DNA of 6,127 bases, from contig DOCS01000089.1 of assembly GCA_003503355.1 (NCBI GenBank), positions 11,503 through 17,629 of the forward strand, given 5' to 3'. Below the pieces are notes generated by a model, which saw only the letters and a program-made list of their open reading frames with translations, made no database searches and was not told the origin of the DNA. A program made the translations under genes and the position numbers. Position 1 is the first letter of the stretch. Each line of letters begins with the position of its first letter. Source of the stretch: Opitutia bacterium. GTDB lineage: Bacteria > Verrucomicrobiota > Verrucomicrobiia > Opitutales > Coraliomargaritaceae. This document shows positions 1 to 6,127 of this stretch, piece by piece.

Positions 1-1235
1 GCGATCAAGGCACCTTCATTGAGCAGGTTGGACAAATCCGCACCGGAAAATCCGGGCGTATTGCGCGCTACGTGCTCGAGATTCACCTCATCGGAGAGAG
101 CAATCTTCTTAGCATGCACCAGCAAAATTTCGTGACGTCCGTTGAGATCCGGCAAATCAATCGTCACCTGTCGGTCAAAACGACCGGGGCGCAGCAAAGC
201 GGAATCCAGTACGTCTGGGCGATTGGTCGCAGCGATAATAATCACCCCTTCATGCCCATCGAAACCATCCATCTCAACCAACAGCGAATTCAGCGTCTGT
301 TCACGCTCGTCATTGCCGCCGCCGACGCCCGCGCCACGTTGGCGCCCGACCGCATCAATTTCATCAATAAAGACGATACACGGGGCGTTCTTGCGGCCCT
401 GCTCAAACATATCGCGCACACGCGCGGCTCCGACACCGACAAACATTTCGACGAAGTCAGAACCACTGATCGAGAAAAACGGCACATCTGCCTCACCGGC
501 CACCGCCTTAGCGAGCAGCGTCTTACCGGTGCCCGGAGGGCCCATCATCAGCACGCCCTTCGGAATGCGACCGCCAATGCGCTGGAATTTCTTCGGATCC
601 TTCAGGAAGTCGACCACTTCGCTGACTTCTTCCTTCGCCTCGTCGCAGCCTGCGACATCCTTAAAAGTTAGCGCGTCTTTGTCGCGGGTCAGCATCTTGG
701 CCTTACTTTTACCAAAGCTCATCGCACCGCGACCGGCACTCTTCAATTGACGCACGAAGAGGAAATAAAGCAGTCCGATAATCAACAAGAAGGGAAGGAA
801 GCTGATCAGGATATCTTGAAATGCGGTACTCCGGCGGCGCTCTTGCAGCACTTCACGAACCAGAAGGAAATCCTCCTCAGTCAAGCGGCCCTCAGCCGAG
901 AAGTTGACCTTCGCCGCCACATTCGCATCCGAGAGATTCACATCATAGTTCGGATTATTCATCTTCCCAGTAATGATTGTACCGCCGTCACCGAGTGAAG
1001 GATCCGGCTTCATGACGCCTGCCCCCTTCTCGATTTCACCATCTTTCACTGCTTGCACCAGCTCACTGATCGTGAGCCGCACTAGATTCGCTCCAGTGCT
1101 CGGTTGAGCGAACCAAAGTGCGACAATGGCAGAAATTATGACCAACCAAATTAAGAGAACTTTAGGCTTAAAGCGCTCGGGCTGACCGTCGTTACCGGGA
1201 TCTTTTTTCTGCGGCGTATTTTGCTGTACTGACAT
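1..1235 (-). CDS. ftsH: ATP-dependent zinc metalloprotease FtsH, N-terminal 411 residues (gene runs off the left edge)
   Basis: FtsH is a hexameric inner-membrane AAA+ protease that extracts and degrades misfolded membrane proteins and some short-lived cytosolic regulators. The reading frame stays open from the ATG at 1235 to base 1. Visible in order: a cytosolic N-tail rich in polar residues; a first membrane segment at about 26-43; a periplasmic domain at about 44-141; a second membrane segment at about 142-161; then the AAA+ module. The latter has Walker A GPPGTGKT (232-239), the pore-loop sequence MFVGVGA, Walker B with IDEID (290-294), and the second region of homology from ATNRP (336-340) to RPGRFDRQ, giving arginine fingers R349 and R352. 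The frame ends in the helical subdomain ([10 protein letters not shown]). The M41 protease domain with its HEXXH zinc site must lie beyond base 1. The start is 7 bases after the tilS stop codon, with only a weak GACGAG-like ribosome site, so coupling to tilS is likely. Confidence 0.97.
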   Translation of the reverse strand, partial: MSVQQNTPQKKDPGNDGQPERFKPKVLLIWLVIISAIVALWFAQPSTGANLVRLTISELVQAVKDGEIEKGAGVMKPDPSLGDGGTIITGKMNNPNYDVNLSDANVAAKVNFSAEGRLTEEDFLLVREVLQERRRSTAFQDILISFLPFLLIIGLLYFLFVRQLKSAGRGAMSFGKSKAKMLTRDKDALTFKDVAGCDEAKEEVSEVVDFLKDPKKFQRIGGRIPKGVLMMGPPGTGKTLLAKAVAGEADVPFFSISGSDFVEMFVGVGAARVRDMFEQGRKNAPCIVFIDEIDAVGRQRGAGVGGGNDEREQTLNSLLVEMDGFDGHEGVIIIAATNRPDVLDSALLRPGRFDRQVTIDLPDLNGRHEILLVHAKKIALSDEVNLEHVARNTPGFSGADLSNLLNEGALI

Positions 1236-1242
1236 TTGCTCG

Positions 1243-2703
1243 TCAAAGTGGGTTTCTGTGTTCGTAAGTCAATCTAAGAGCCTGCTTCGTTGCGGCACTG
1301 ATTTTCAGCACATCCGCAGGGGGAAGCCCCGGCACCCAAATGATCTCACCTTCGCTTGAGAGGACAACAGGCAGCAACTTTCGTTCCTTCACGGGGATAC
1401 GACGGTCAATAAACCAATCTTTTAACTTCTTTCTGCCCGGAGCCCCAATCGGGCGAAAACGATCCCCTGGCTGCCAGCCACGCACTTCAAAGGCCTGCCC
1501 TTCTTCGACCGCAATATAGGCTTGCTGCTTCTCGTCGACCCCGCCGGTCAAGATATCGCTGCGCAAGGCGTCATTCAACTCAATCACCTCCGTCTCCAGC
1601 AAGGCTCCGGTCGAAAGAATCACAGACTCGCCGCCCTCAATAAAACACGGTTCCACAGTCGGTCCGCCGCGCGAATCGCGAACTGCTTCGAACTTCACCG
1701 AACGATCGTCCAGCACCAGATACACCGCACCCGCGCTCAAACGGTTCTTACGCTTGCCGTCATAGACCGCATCCATCAGTAAATCCATAGCCGGCGCGCT
1801 AACCGATTGAATCAAATCGTGCGCACTCAGCCATGCAGACAACGCCCGCCGGGTGAGTCCCCGCGGCGCAGCCCGCAGCGCCTTGCGATCCAGCGCCGCA
1901 CTCGCCTTGAAAGCCTCCGGTAAATGCTCCCGAGCCAAGAAATCCAACGCCGTCGCATCTTCTTCCAATAAAAACCGTGAGCGCGCCGCCCCCGCCGAAA
2001 CATCCCGCGCCAGCGCATCCATTAAATCCGGAATCACACGACGGCGCAGCGCATTGCGAGAAATTCCCATATCGTCATTGGAGCTATCTTCGCGCCAAGG
2101 AATCTCACAAGCATTCAAGGCCATTCGAATATCACCGGCACGCAAATGCAGCACTGGCCGGACATGCGTCGGATAGGCCTCAAACCGATGAATGGGCCGC
2201 GGTGCTGCCAAGCCATCTGCCCCGCTGCCACGTGCCAAGCGCTGCAACTGCGTCTCTAAAATATCATCCTGCTGATGGCCAAACGCGATACAACCGCAGC
2301 CATGCGCGTTCGCAGCCGTGCGTAGAAATTCCAAACGCAAGGCCCGCGCGGTCGTCTCCGTAAACGCCGCTTCGTTATCCGGCCGCTCCGCAGTCACGAA
2401 CTCACAATCGAGCCGCCGCGCTAACTCCCGCACAAATTTGGCATCCAACGCCGAGTCCTCGCCACGCCATCGATGATTGTAATGCGCCACCACCAGCTCG
2501 ATCCCCAGGACTTCCGCTTGCGCCCACAGCTGACATAACATGAAGACCGAATCCGCCCCACCCGAACAGGCGACCAACACGCGGGTACAGAGCGGCCCCG
2601 CCAACAGCTCGCGAACATCCGAATGCAGGCAGCGCCCCCCTAGCCGCGCATGCAACATGCGCGCAGCTTCAGACCAATCGTGCGGATGCGTTGAATTCGA
2701 CAT
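1243..2703 (-). CDS. tilS: tRNA(Ile)-lysidine synthetase TilS
   Basis: TilS uses ATP to join lysine to cytidine 34 of the minor tRNA-Ile with a CAU anticodon. This changes both its charging and its decoding from Met/AUG to Ile/AUA, and the enzyme is cytosolic and usually essential. With the ATG at 2703 the protein has 486 residues, near family length. Motifs seen: the N-type ATP pyrophosphatase loop SGGADS (47-52), HYNHR followed by RGED (74-83), GHQQDD (142-147), RGSGADGL (158-165), and in the middle the IPWREDSSN...[11 protein letters not shown] segment typical of the family. The C-terminal domain carries PGDRFRPIG (412-420) followed by KKLKDWFID. The frame stays open upstream to an ATG at 2835, which would add 44 residues. 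I prefer 2703 because family similarity begins only after it and the extension would consume most of the divergent promoter region. It lies immediately upstream of ftsH and is probably cotranscribed with it. No convincing Shine-Dalgarno precedes either start. Confidence 0.95.
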   Translation of the reverse strand: MSNSTHPHDWSEAARMLHARLGGRCLHSDVRELLAGPLCTRVLVACSGGADSVFMLCQLWAQAEVLGIELVVAHYNHRWRGEDSALDAKFVRELARRLDCEFVTAERPDNEAAFTETTARALRLEFLRTAANAHGCGCIAFGHQQDDILETQLQRLARGSGADGLAAPRPIHRFEAYPTHVRPVLHLRAGDIRMALNACEIPWREDSSNDDMGISRNALRRRVIPDLMDALARDVSAGAARSRFLLEEDATALDFLAREHLPEAFKASAALDRKALRAAPRGLTRRALSAWLSAHDLIQSVSAPAMDLLMDAVYDGKRKNRLSAGAVYLVLDDRSVKFEAVRDSRGGPTVEPCFIEGGESVILSTGALLETEVIELNDALRSDILTGGVDEKQQAYIAVEEGQAFEVRGWQPGDRFRPIGAPGRKKLKDWFIDRRIPVKERKLLPVVLSSEGEIIWVPGLPPADVLKISAATKQALRLTYEHRNPL

Positions 2704-2794
2704 AAGGTTTCTATAATTGGCTCTATTTTTAGATAATCCGCAAGCCATGAGGTCATCATTGTTCCATTTCTTACATCGCGCCAACAAACGCGCC

Positions 2795-2823
2795 TTGGTA
2801 AAGGCAGATAGATAACTGATAAG
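2795..2823 (+). promoter_or_regulatory. Candidate sigma70-type promoter for the ABC importer
   Basis: TTGGTA at 2795-2800 matches TTGACA at 4 of 6 positions. Exactly 17 bases later, GATAAG at 2818-2823 matches TATAAT at 4 of 6. It would give a leader of roughly 80 bases before the ATG at 2912. The pair is weak, and such matches occur by chance; the support is its place and spacing. Its spacer holds the GATA-rich motif that recurs before the permease gene. Confidence 0.25.
2805..2818 (+). repeat. Copy 1 of a CAGATAGATA-(A)CTG motif
   Basis: The sequence CAGATAGATAACTG sits in the non-coding region upstream of the substrate-binding protein, inside the spacer of the candidate promoter. It is followed by another GATA at 2818-2821. 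A near-identical copy, differing by one missing A, lies in the gap before the permease gene. It could be a regulator-binding site or a coincidence; no known operator is recognised. Confidence 0.35.
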
Positions 2824-2911
2824 AAATCCACCCACGATCTCCCTCGCCCACGAAAAGGATCTCTATTGCCCCGCGTGCGCGATTGCCTAGCGTTTCAATT
2901 ACGACCGACTG

Positions 2912-4048
2912 ATGCCCATGCTCAAATCCTACAAATACCTTGCGTGCCTAGCCCTGAGCGTCGCAGCTTGCCTGATCGCCGAAGCGCAGCCCGCCGCAAC
3001 CGGCACCACGCACTCACCGCGCTACGCGAAAAACTTCGAGATCACACATTTCGCCACGCATCGTATCGCCACGATTCGTAACCAACACAGATCGACCGCC
3101 ACGCATCAATATGCACTGGTCCCCAAGGACGCGCCACTACCCGATTTGCCCGCGGACATTCCAGTCATTCGTACGCCAGTCGAGCGCGTGGTGGCGATGG
3201 AAACCGTCTACATCGGCTACCTGGAGGCACTCGGCAAACTCGACACAATCATTGGCGCGGCGACAGCCAACTACATTAGCAACGCAGACGTGCGTGCTGC
3301 GATCGAGGACGGCTCCATCCAAACGGTACAAAGCGGCGCCGCACTCAACATCGAGCGCATGCTGCTGTTACAGCCAGATCTCATTTTGACCAGTATCAGC
3401 GGCGACCCCGCTTTCGATATCTCCGCGAAACTCGCACGCTCGGGCCTGCCCGTGGTGCTCTCAGCTGGCTACATGGAACAACACCCCCTTGCCCGCTCCG
3501 AATGGATCAAATTCATCGCCGCCTTTTTCGACGCCGACGCGCAAGCCACAGACCGCTTCGACACGATCGCCGCACGCTACGAAACGCTGCGCCACACGGT
3601 ACAGCAAGTGCAACACCCCCCCACTGTTTTTTGTGGGGCACCGTATTCCGGCGCATGGCATATGGCCGGTGGCGAGAGCTACACCGCCCAGGCCATCCGC
3701 GACGCCGGCGGCCATTACCTGTGGTCCGATACGGCTAGTAGCGGTGCGATCCCGCTCGACACCGAACGCGTGTTCCTCAAAGCCGCCCATGCCGACATTT
3801 GGATCAACCCGAGCTTCTATCAGAGCCGTAACGAACTGTACGCGGCCGACGCACGCTTTAGTAAATTCCACGCTGCTCAAAGCGGGTATGTGTTTAACAA
3901 TACCAAGCAGCGCAGTGCCAGCGGAGCGAATCCAATCTGGGAAAAGGGCATGGTGCAGCCGGACGATGTGCTGGCCGATTTGATCAAAGTCTTCCACCCC
4001 GAACTCATGCCGGACTCGGAATTCATCTATTACGAGCAGTTGAAATAA
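2912..4048 (+). CDS. ABC importer substrate-binding protein, helical-backbone (BtuF/FecB-like) class
   Basis: This is the extracytoplasmic receptor that captures a ligand, probably an iron or cobalt complex such as a siderophore, haem or cobalamin, and delivers it to the permease encoded next. It has 378 residues. The N-terminus is a signal peptide: positive residues K5 and K8, a hydrophobic core at about 9-19, then either a lipobox VAAC (17-20) or a signal peptidase I site AEA before Q26. Residues 30-88 form an extra segment before the canonical fold. The fold itself starts near PVERVVAMETVYIGYLEALGKLDTIIG (two pieces around 89-115). It continues with the NIERMLLLQPDLIL strand-helix unit (146-159), a long linking helix near 195-230, and a C-terminal lobe ending in HPELMPDSEFIYYEQLK. 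An in-frame TAG at 2888 rules out an upstream ATG. The start is 2912 or the ATG two codons later at 2918, and neither has a clear Shine-Dalgarno. It is larger than E. coli BtuF. The ligand cannot be deduced. Confidence 0.9.
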   Translation: MPMLKSYKYLACLALSVAACLIAEAQPAATGTTHSPRYAKNFEITHFATHRIATIRNQHRSTATHQYALVPKDAPLPDLPADIPVIRTPVERVVAMETVYIGYLEALGKLDTIIGAATANYISNADVRAAIEDGSIQTVQSGAALNIERMLLLQPDLILTSISGDPAFDISAKLARSGLPVVLSAGYMEQHPLARSEWIKFIAAFFDADAQATDRFDTIAARYETLRHTVQQVQHPPTVFCGAPYSGAWHMAGGESYTAQAIRDAGGHYLWSDTASSGAIPLDTERVFLKAAHADIWINPSFYQSRNELYAADARFSKFHAAQSGYVFNNTKQRSASGANPIWEKGMVQPDDVLADLIKVFHPELMPDSEFIYYEQLK

Positions 4049-4125
4049 CTCGCGGGTGACGGCGATGCACAGATAGATACTGGACGGTCGCGTAGTTCCA
4101 CGTTTCAGTTGCCCTTTTAAAAGTG
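4049..4125 (+). other. 77-base gap between binding-protein and permease genes
   Basis: The gap is unusually long for an operon whose next junction overlaps. It contains a second copy of the GATA-rich motif, a weak stem-loop (4079-4086 pairing with 4101-4109, with one bulge and one G-U pair), and a perfect 10-base palindrome CTTTTAAAAG (4114-4123) just before the permease ATG. None amounts to a recognisable intrinsic terminator. An internal promoter or a translation-controlling structure is possible. Confidence 0.4.
4070..4082 (+). repeat. Copy 2 of the CAGATAGATA-CTG motif
   Basis: CAGATAGATACTG lies 44 bases upstream of the permease ATG. It matches the copy at 2805-2818 over ten identical bases plus CTG, with one A missing between them. 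Both copies are in the same orientation and both are in non-coding DNA of the importer locus. Confidence 0.35.
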
Positions 4126-5187
4126 ATGTCCACTGCAGTTCCAACTTATCCTCCGCGCCGCAGCGCACTATTGTTCTGCGCACTGGGCTTCGCGCTGTTA
4201 CTGCTCGCAGGGCTGAGCGCCTGCATTGGCTCGACCCCGCTCAGCTTGGAAGTCGTCCTGAAAGCCCTCGTCGGCGCACCAGACATCGACCCTGTGCTGC
4301 AACAAATCGTCATCGACTTTCGCCTGCCCCGCATCTTGACCTCTATTCTCGCCGGCGCTGCGCTCGCCACTGCGGGACTAATGATGCAAACGATTTTCCG
4401 TAACCCCTTGGCCGACCCCTTTGTCCTAGGCGTCAACTCCGGGGCCAGCCTCGGCGTCGCGATCGTGCTGCTGGCACTGGCACCGACAGGGCTCAGCCTC
4501 ACCGCAGGGCTCGGCTTGTCTGGGCAAATATTTCTGATCCTCGCCTCCACCGGCGGCGCAGCGGCCACACTCTTTACCGTACTCGTGCTCTCTCGCAAGG
4601 TAGACATCATGTCCGTGCTGATTATCGGATTGATGATCAGCTATACGGTCGGCGCCCTGGTCAGCATTCTAATGTATTTCAGCATGGCCGAGCGCCTACA
4701 GTCCTTCCTCAGCTGGTCGTTTGGCGATTACGGCAACGTCAGTTGGGCACAGATGCGCGCCTTTGCCCCTGCGATCATTGCGGCACTGGCAATCAGTCTC
4801 CTGTTCGTCAAACCACTGGATGCGTTGCTCCTCGGCGAGCGCTATGCCGAAAGCGTAGGCACACGCACACAACGCGCACGCATCACCATCCTGTTGGCCG
4901 CATCGGTACTAGCCGGCACAGTCACCGGATTCTGCGGGCCGATCGGCTTTCTTGGCATCGCCGCGCCGCACTTAAGCCGTTATTTGTTCCACACCAGCTG
5001 CCACCGCGTGTTAATTCCCGCCTCGATACTGGTCGGCGCGCTACTCTCGCTCAGTTCCGACTTCATCGCCCGCGGCCCCGGTCTCGACGTATCCCTGCCA
5101 CTCAATGCCATTACCGCACTGATCGGTGCGCCGGTGATTATCGCCGCGCTGATTAAACAGCGAAACCTCAAACGACTGTTCGGATGA
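4126..5187 (+). CDS. FecCD/BtuC-family ABC transporter permease
   Basis: This is the integral inner-membrane subunit that, as a homodimer, forms the translocation path of a type II importer for iron complexes or cobalamin. It has 353 residues from the ATG at 4126, close to BtuC; a GTG directly in front at 4123 is an alternative start. The protein is strongly hydrophobic with roughly nine or ten membrane segments. Numbered from the GTG, family hallmarks are the RLPRIL motif (67-72), [19 protein letters not shown] (93-111), LSWSFGD (196-202), the coupling-helix region around [12 protein letters not shown] (235-246), [15 protein letters not shown] (272-286) and the closing [14 protein letters not shown] segment (325-338). 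The stop codon overlaps the start of the ATPase gene by four bases (ATGA), the usual sign of translational coupling. No Shine-Dalgarno is evident; the start is preceded directly by the palindrome CTTTTAAAAG. No key motif is missing. Confidence 0.95.
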   Translation: MSTAVPTYPPRRSALLFCALGFALLLLAGLSACIGSTPLSLEVVLKALVGAPDIDPVLQQIVIDFRLPRILTSILAGAALATAGLMMQTIFRNPLADPFVLGVNSGASLGVAIVLLALAPTGLSLTAGLGLSGQIFLILASTGGAAATLFTVLVLSRKVDIMSVLIIGLMISYTVGALVSILMYFSMAERLQSFLSWSFGDYGNVSWAQMRAFAPAIIAALAISLLFVKPLDALLLGERYAESVGTRTQRARITILLAASVLAGTVTGFCGPIGFLGIAAPHLSRYLFHTSCHRVLIPASILVGALLSLSSDFIARGPGLDVSLPLNAITALIGAPVIIAALIKQRNLKRLFG

Positions 5188-6127
5188 CTCCCGCACTCCA
5201 GACCAAACATCTCACAGCGACCAATCTGAGCATTGGCTACAGCGTCAAGGGCCAGAACACCTGTGTGGCCGAAAAACTCGAACTCGCACTCAATGCGGGC
5301 GAATTCGTTTGTCTGCTGGGGCCGAATGGCGCCGGCAAATCCACCCTGATCCGCACACTCGCGGGCATGCAAGCACCCCTCAGCGGCGCCCTTAAACTTC
5401 AAGATCAGTCCTTTCACAGCATTGAGCCGCGGGAGCGCGCGCGCATGATTAGCGTAGTGCTGACCGAAGCGCTGCCGCTTGGCATGATGGATGCCTACTC
5501 GCTGGTCGCACTCGGCCGCCACCCCTATTCGGGATGGCTGGGCGGACTCAACCACAGCGACAAAGCACGCATCGCCTGGGCCTTTGCAGCGGTCGGCGCA
5601 CAAGGCCTCGAAGCGCGTCAAATCGCAGAATTGAGCGACGGCGAACGGCAAAAAATATCGATCGCCCGGGCACTAGCGCAAGAAGCCAAAGTGATGCTAC
5701 TCGACGAGCCCACTGCCTTCCTCGACCTGCCGCGCCGCGTCGAGTTGATGAGCATCCTGCGCACCCTTGCACACCGCGAACAGATGGGACTACTACTCTC
5801 GACCCACGACTTGGACCTGGCGCTCCGTTTCGCAGATCGGCTGTGGATTATCACAGCCGAGGGGCAATTGATCCAAGGCTACCCCGAGCAACTGGCGATG
5901 AGCGGCACGTTCGCCCGTGTGTTTGCCAATGAAAATTTAGACTGGGACGCCGAACGCGGTGCTTTCCGCACACACCCGCATCCCTGCCTCAAGGCACACA
6001 TTCACGGCGAGGGCTTGTACGCAATTTGGACGCGCCGCGCCTTGGAGCGACTGGGGTTTGGCATCGCAGAGTCCGACGAGAAAAGTGCACTGCGCATCCA
6101 GATTTTCGATACGCACGATGGCACCGA
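5184..6127 (+). CDS. ABC importer ATP-binding protein with extra C-terminal domain (gene runs off the right edge)
   Basis: This is the cytosolic ATPase subunit that drives the importer by binding and hydrolysing ATP as a dimer under the permease. The frame is open from the ATG at 5184 to the window end, giving 314 residues. Motifs: Walker [10 protein letters not shown] (46-54), signature LSDGERQ (150-156, in place of LSGGQ), Walker B VMLLDEP (170-176, catalytic E175), D-loop FLDL (179-182) and the switch histidine H208 in STHDL. The usual Q-loop glutamine after the ISVV strand is absent; the sequence there reads VVLTEAL (91-97). The ATPase domain should end near residue 250, where BtuD/FhuC-type proteins normally stop. 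Here at least 64 more residues follow, including [20 protein letters not shown], which I recall having counterparts in Bacteroidetes ABC ATPases. The start overlaps the permease stop. Function as the partner of the two preceding genes is secure; the role of the extension is unknown. Confidence 0.93.
   Translation, partial: MTPALQTKHLTATNLSIGYSVKGQNTCVAEKLELALNAGEFVCLLGPNGAGKSTLIRTLAGMQAPLSGALKLQDQSFHSIEPRERARMISVVLTEALPLGMMDAYSLVALGRHPYSGWLGGLNHSDKARIAWAFAAVGAQGLEARQIAELSDGERQKISIARALAQEAKVMLLDEPTAFLDLPRRVELMSILRTLAHREQMGLLLSTHDLDLALRFADRLWIITAEGQLIQGYPEQLAMSGTFARVFANENLDWDAERGAFRTHPHPCLKAHIHGEGLYAIWTRRALERLGFGIAESDEKSALRIQIFDTHDGT

Larger units (their letters stand above)
2704..2911. other. 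Divergent intergenic region between tilS and the ABC importer operon
   Basis: About 208 bases separate the preferred tilS start from the binding-protein start, so promoters for both directions should lie here. The part next to tilS (about 2704-2740) is AT-rich. I see no convincing sigma70 hexamer pair for tilS on the minus strand. On the plus strand there is one acceptable candidate pair (see the 2795-2823 entry). I looked for a cobalamin riboswitch, a TPP-like element and a Fur-type palindrome and recognise none. The stretch 2704-2835 is also open in the tilS frame, so a longer TilS is not strictly excluded. Confidence 0.6.

Noticed and set aside
72..750. Two overlapping plus-strand open frames of about 200 codons
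   Set aside because: They lie antisense to ftsH, whose frame carries intact Walker A, Walker B and arginine-finger motifs over the same bases. Their translations show no recognisable domain.
2805..2823. Fur box in the GATA-rich stretch
   Set aside because: GATA occurs three times, but the spacing (4 and 7 bases) does not fit the hexamer repeats of the Fur consensus, and the inverted half is missing.
2836..2911. Cobalamin riboswitch upstream of a BtuF-like gene
   Set aside because: Conserved B12-box elements are not recognisable, and the leader from the candidate promoter is too short for the full element.
4079..4122. Rho-independent terminator between binding protein and permease
   Set aside because: The stem is short, bulged and contains a G-U pair. 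The four Ts come five bases after it and are followed by As, so it lacks a proper U-tract.
3461..4183. 240-codon minus-strand open frame
   Set aside because: It is antisense to the binding-protein gene, whose translation matches a known family from end to end. High GC at third positions keeps the antisense frame open.
4980..5651. 223-codon minus-strand open frame across permease and ATPase
   Set aside because: It crosses the junction of two well-supported genes on the opposite strand and has no domain of its own.
5631..5651. Inactivated ATPase because of non-canonical signature LSDGE
   Set aside because: Walker A lysine, Walker B glutamate and the switch histidine are intact and the frame is unbroken. 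Signature variation of this kind occurs in working family members.

Overview
The window looks like ordinary chromosome from a Gram-negative bacterium of medium to fairly high GC. It holds five protein genes in two divergent blocks around an intergenic region of about 208 bases (2704-2911). The lineage is uncertain. The FtsH periplasmic segment and the tilS-ftsH pairing suggest to me a Verrucomicrobiota (Opitutales-like) genome, but this is recollection and no phylogenetic marker here decides it.

Left block, minus strand: tilS (2703 to 1243) is followed after only 7 bases by ftsH, which begins at 1235 and runs off the left edge. TilS modifies the wobble C of the minor isoleucine tRNA. FtsH is the membrane AAA+ protease; only its two membrane segments, periplasmic domain and most of its ATPase module are visible. 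Both are housekeeping genes and probably share a transcript.

Right block, plus strand: a binding-protein-dependent ABC importer of the BtuFCD/FecBCD (iron-siderophore, haem, cobalamin) class. It contains an exported substrate-binding protein (2912-4048), a FecCD-type permease (4126-5187, after a 77-base gap) and an ATPase whose ATG overlaps the permease stop codon (from 5184, cut by the right edge). The three form a complete importer: ligand capture in the periplasm, a membrane channel, and ATP hydrolysis in the cytoplasm. The ligand cannot be read from the sequence, and no TonB receptor or recognisable riboswitch lies in the window.

The least ordinary part is the importer subtype. The binding protein has an extra segment before its canonical fold. 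The ATPase lacks the usual Q-loop glutamine, has an LSDGE signature, and continues past the nucleotide-binding domain into an additional C-terminal domain. These traits resemble a transporter subtype I associate with Bacteroidetes. A short shared motif (CAGATAGATA, then CTG) occurs in both non-coding stretches of the importer locus. I saw no RNA genes, mobile elements, CRISPR arrays or phage genes, and no evidence of a wholly new system.
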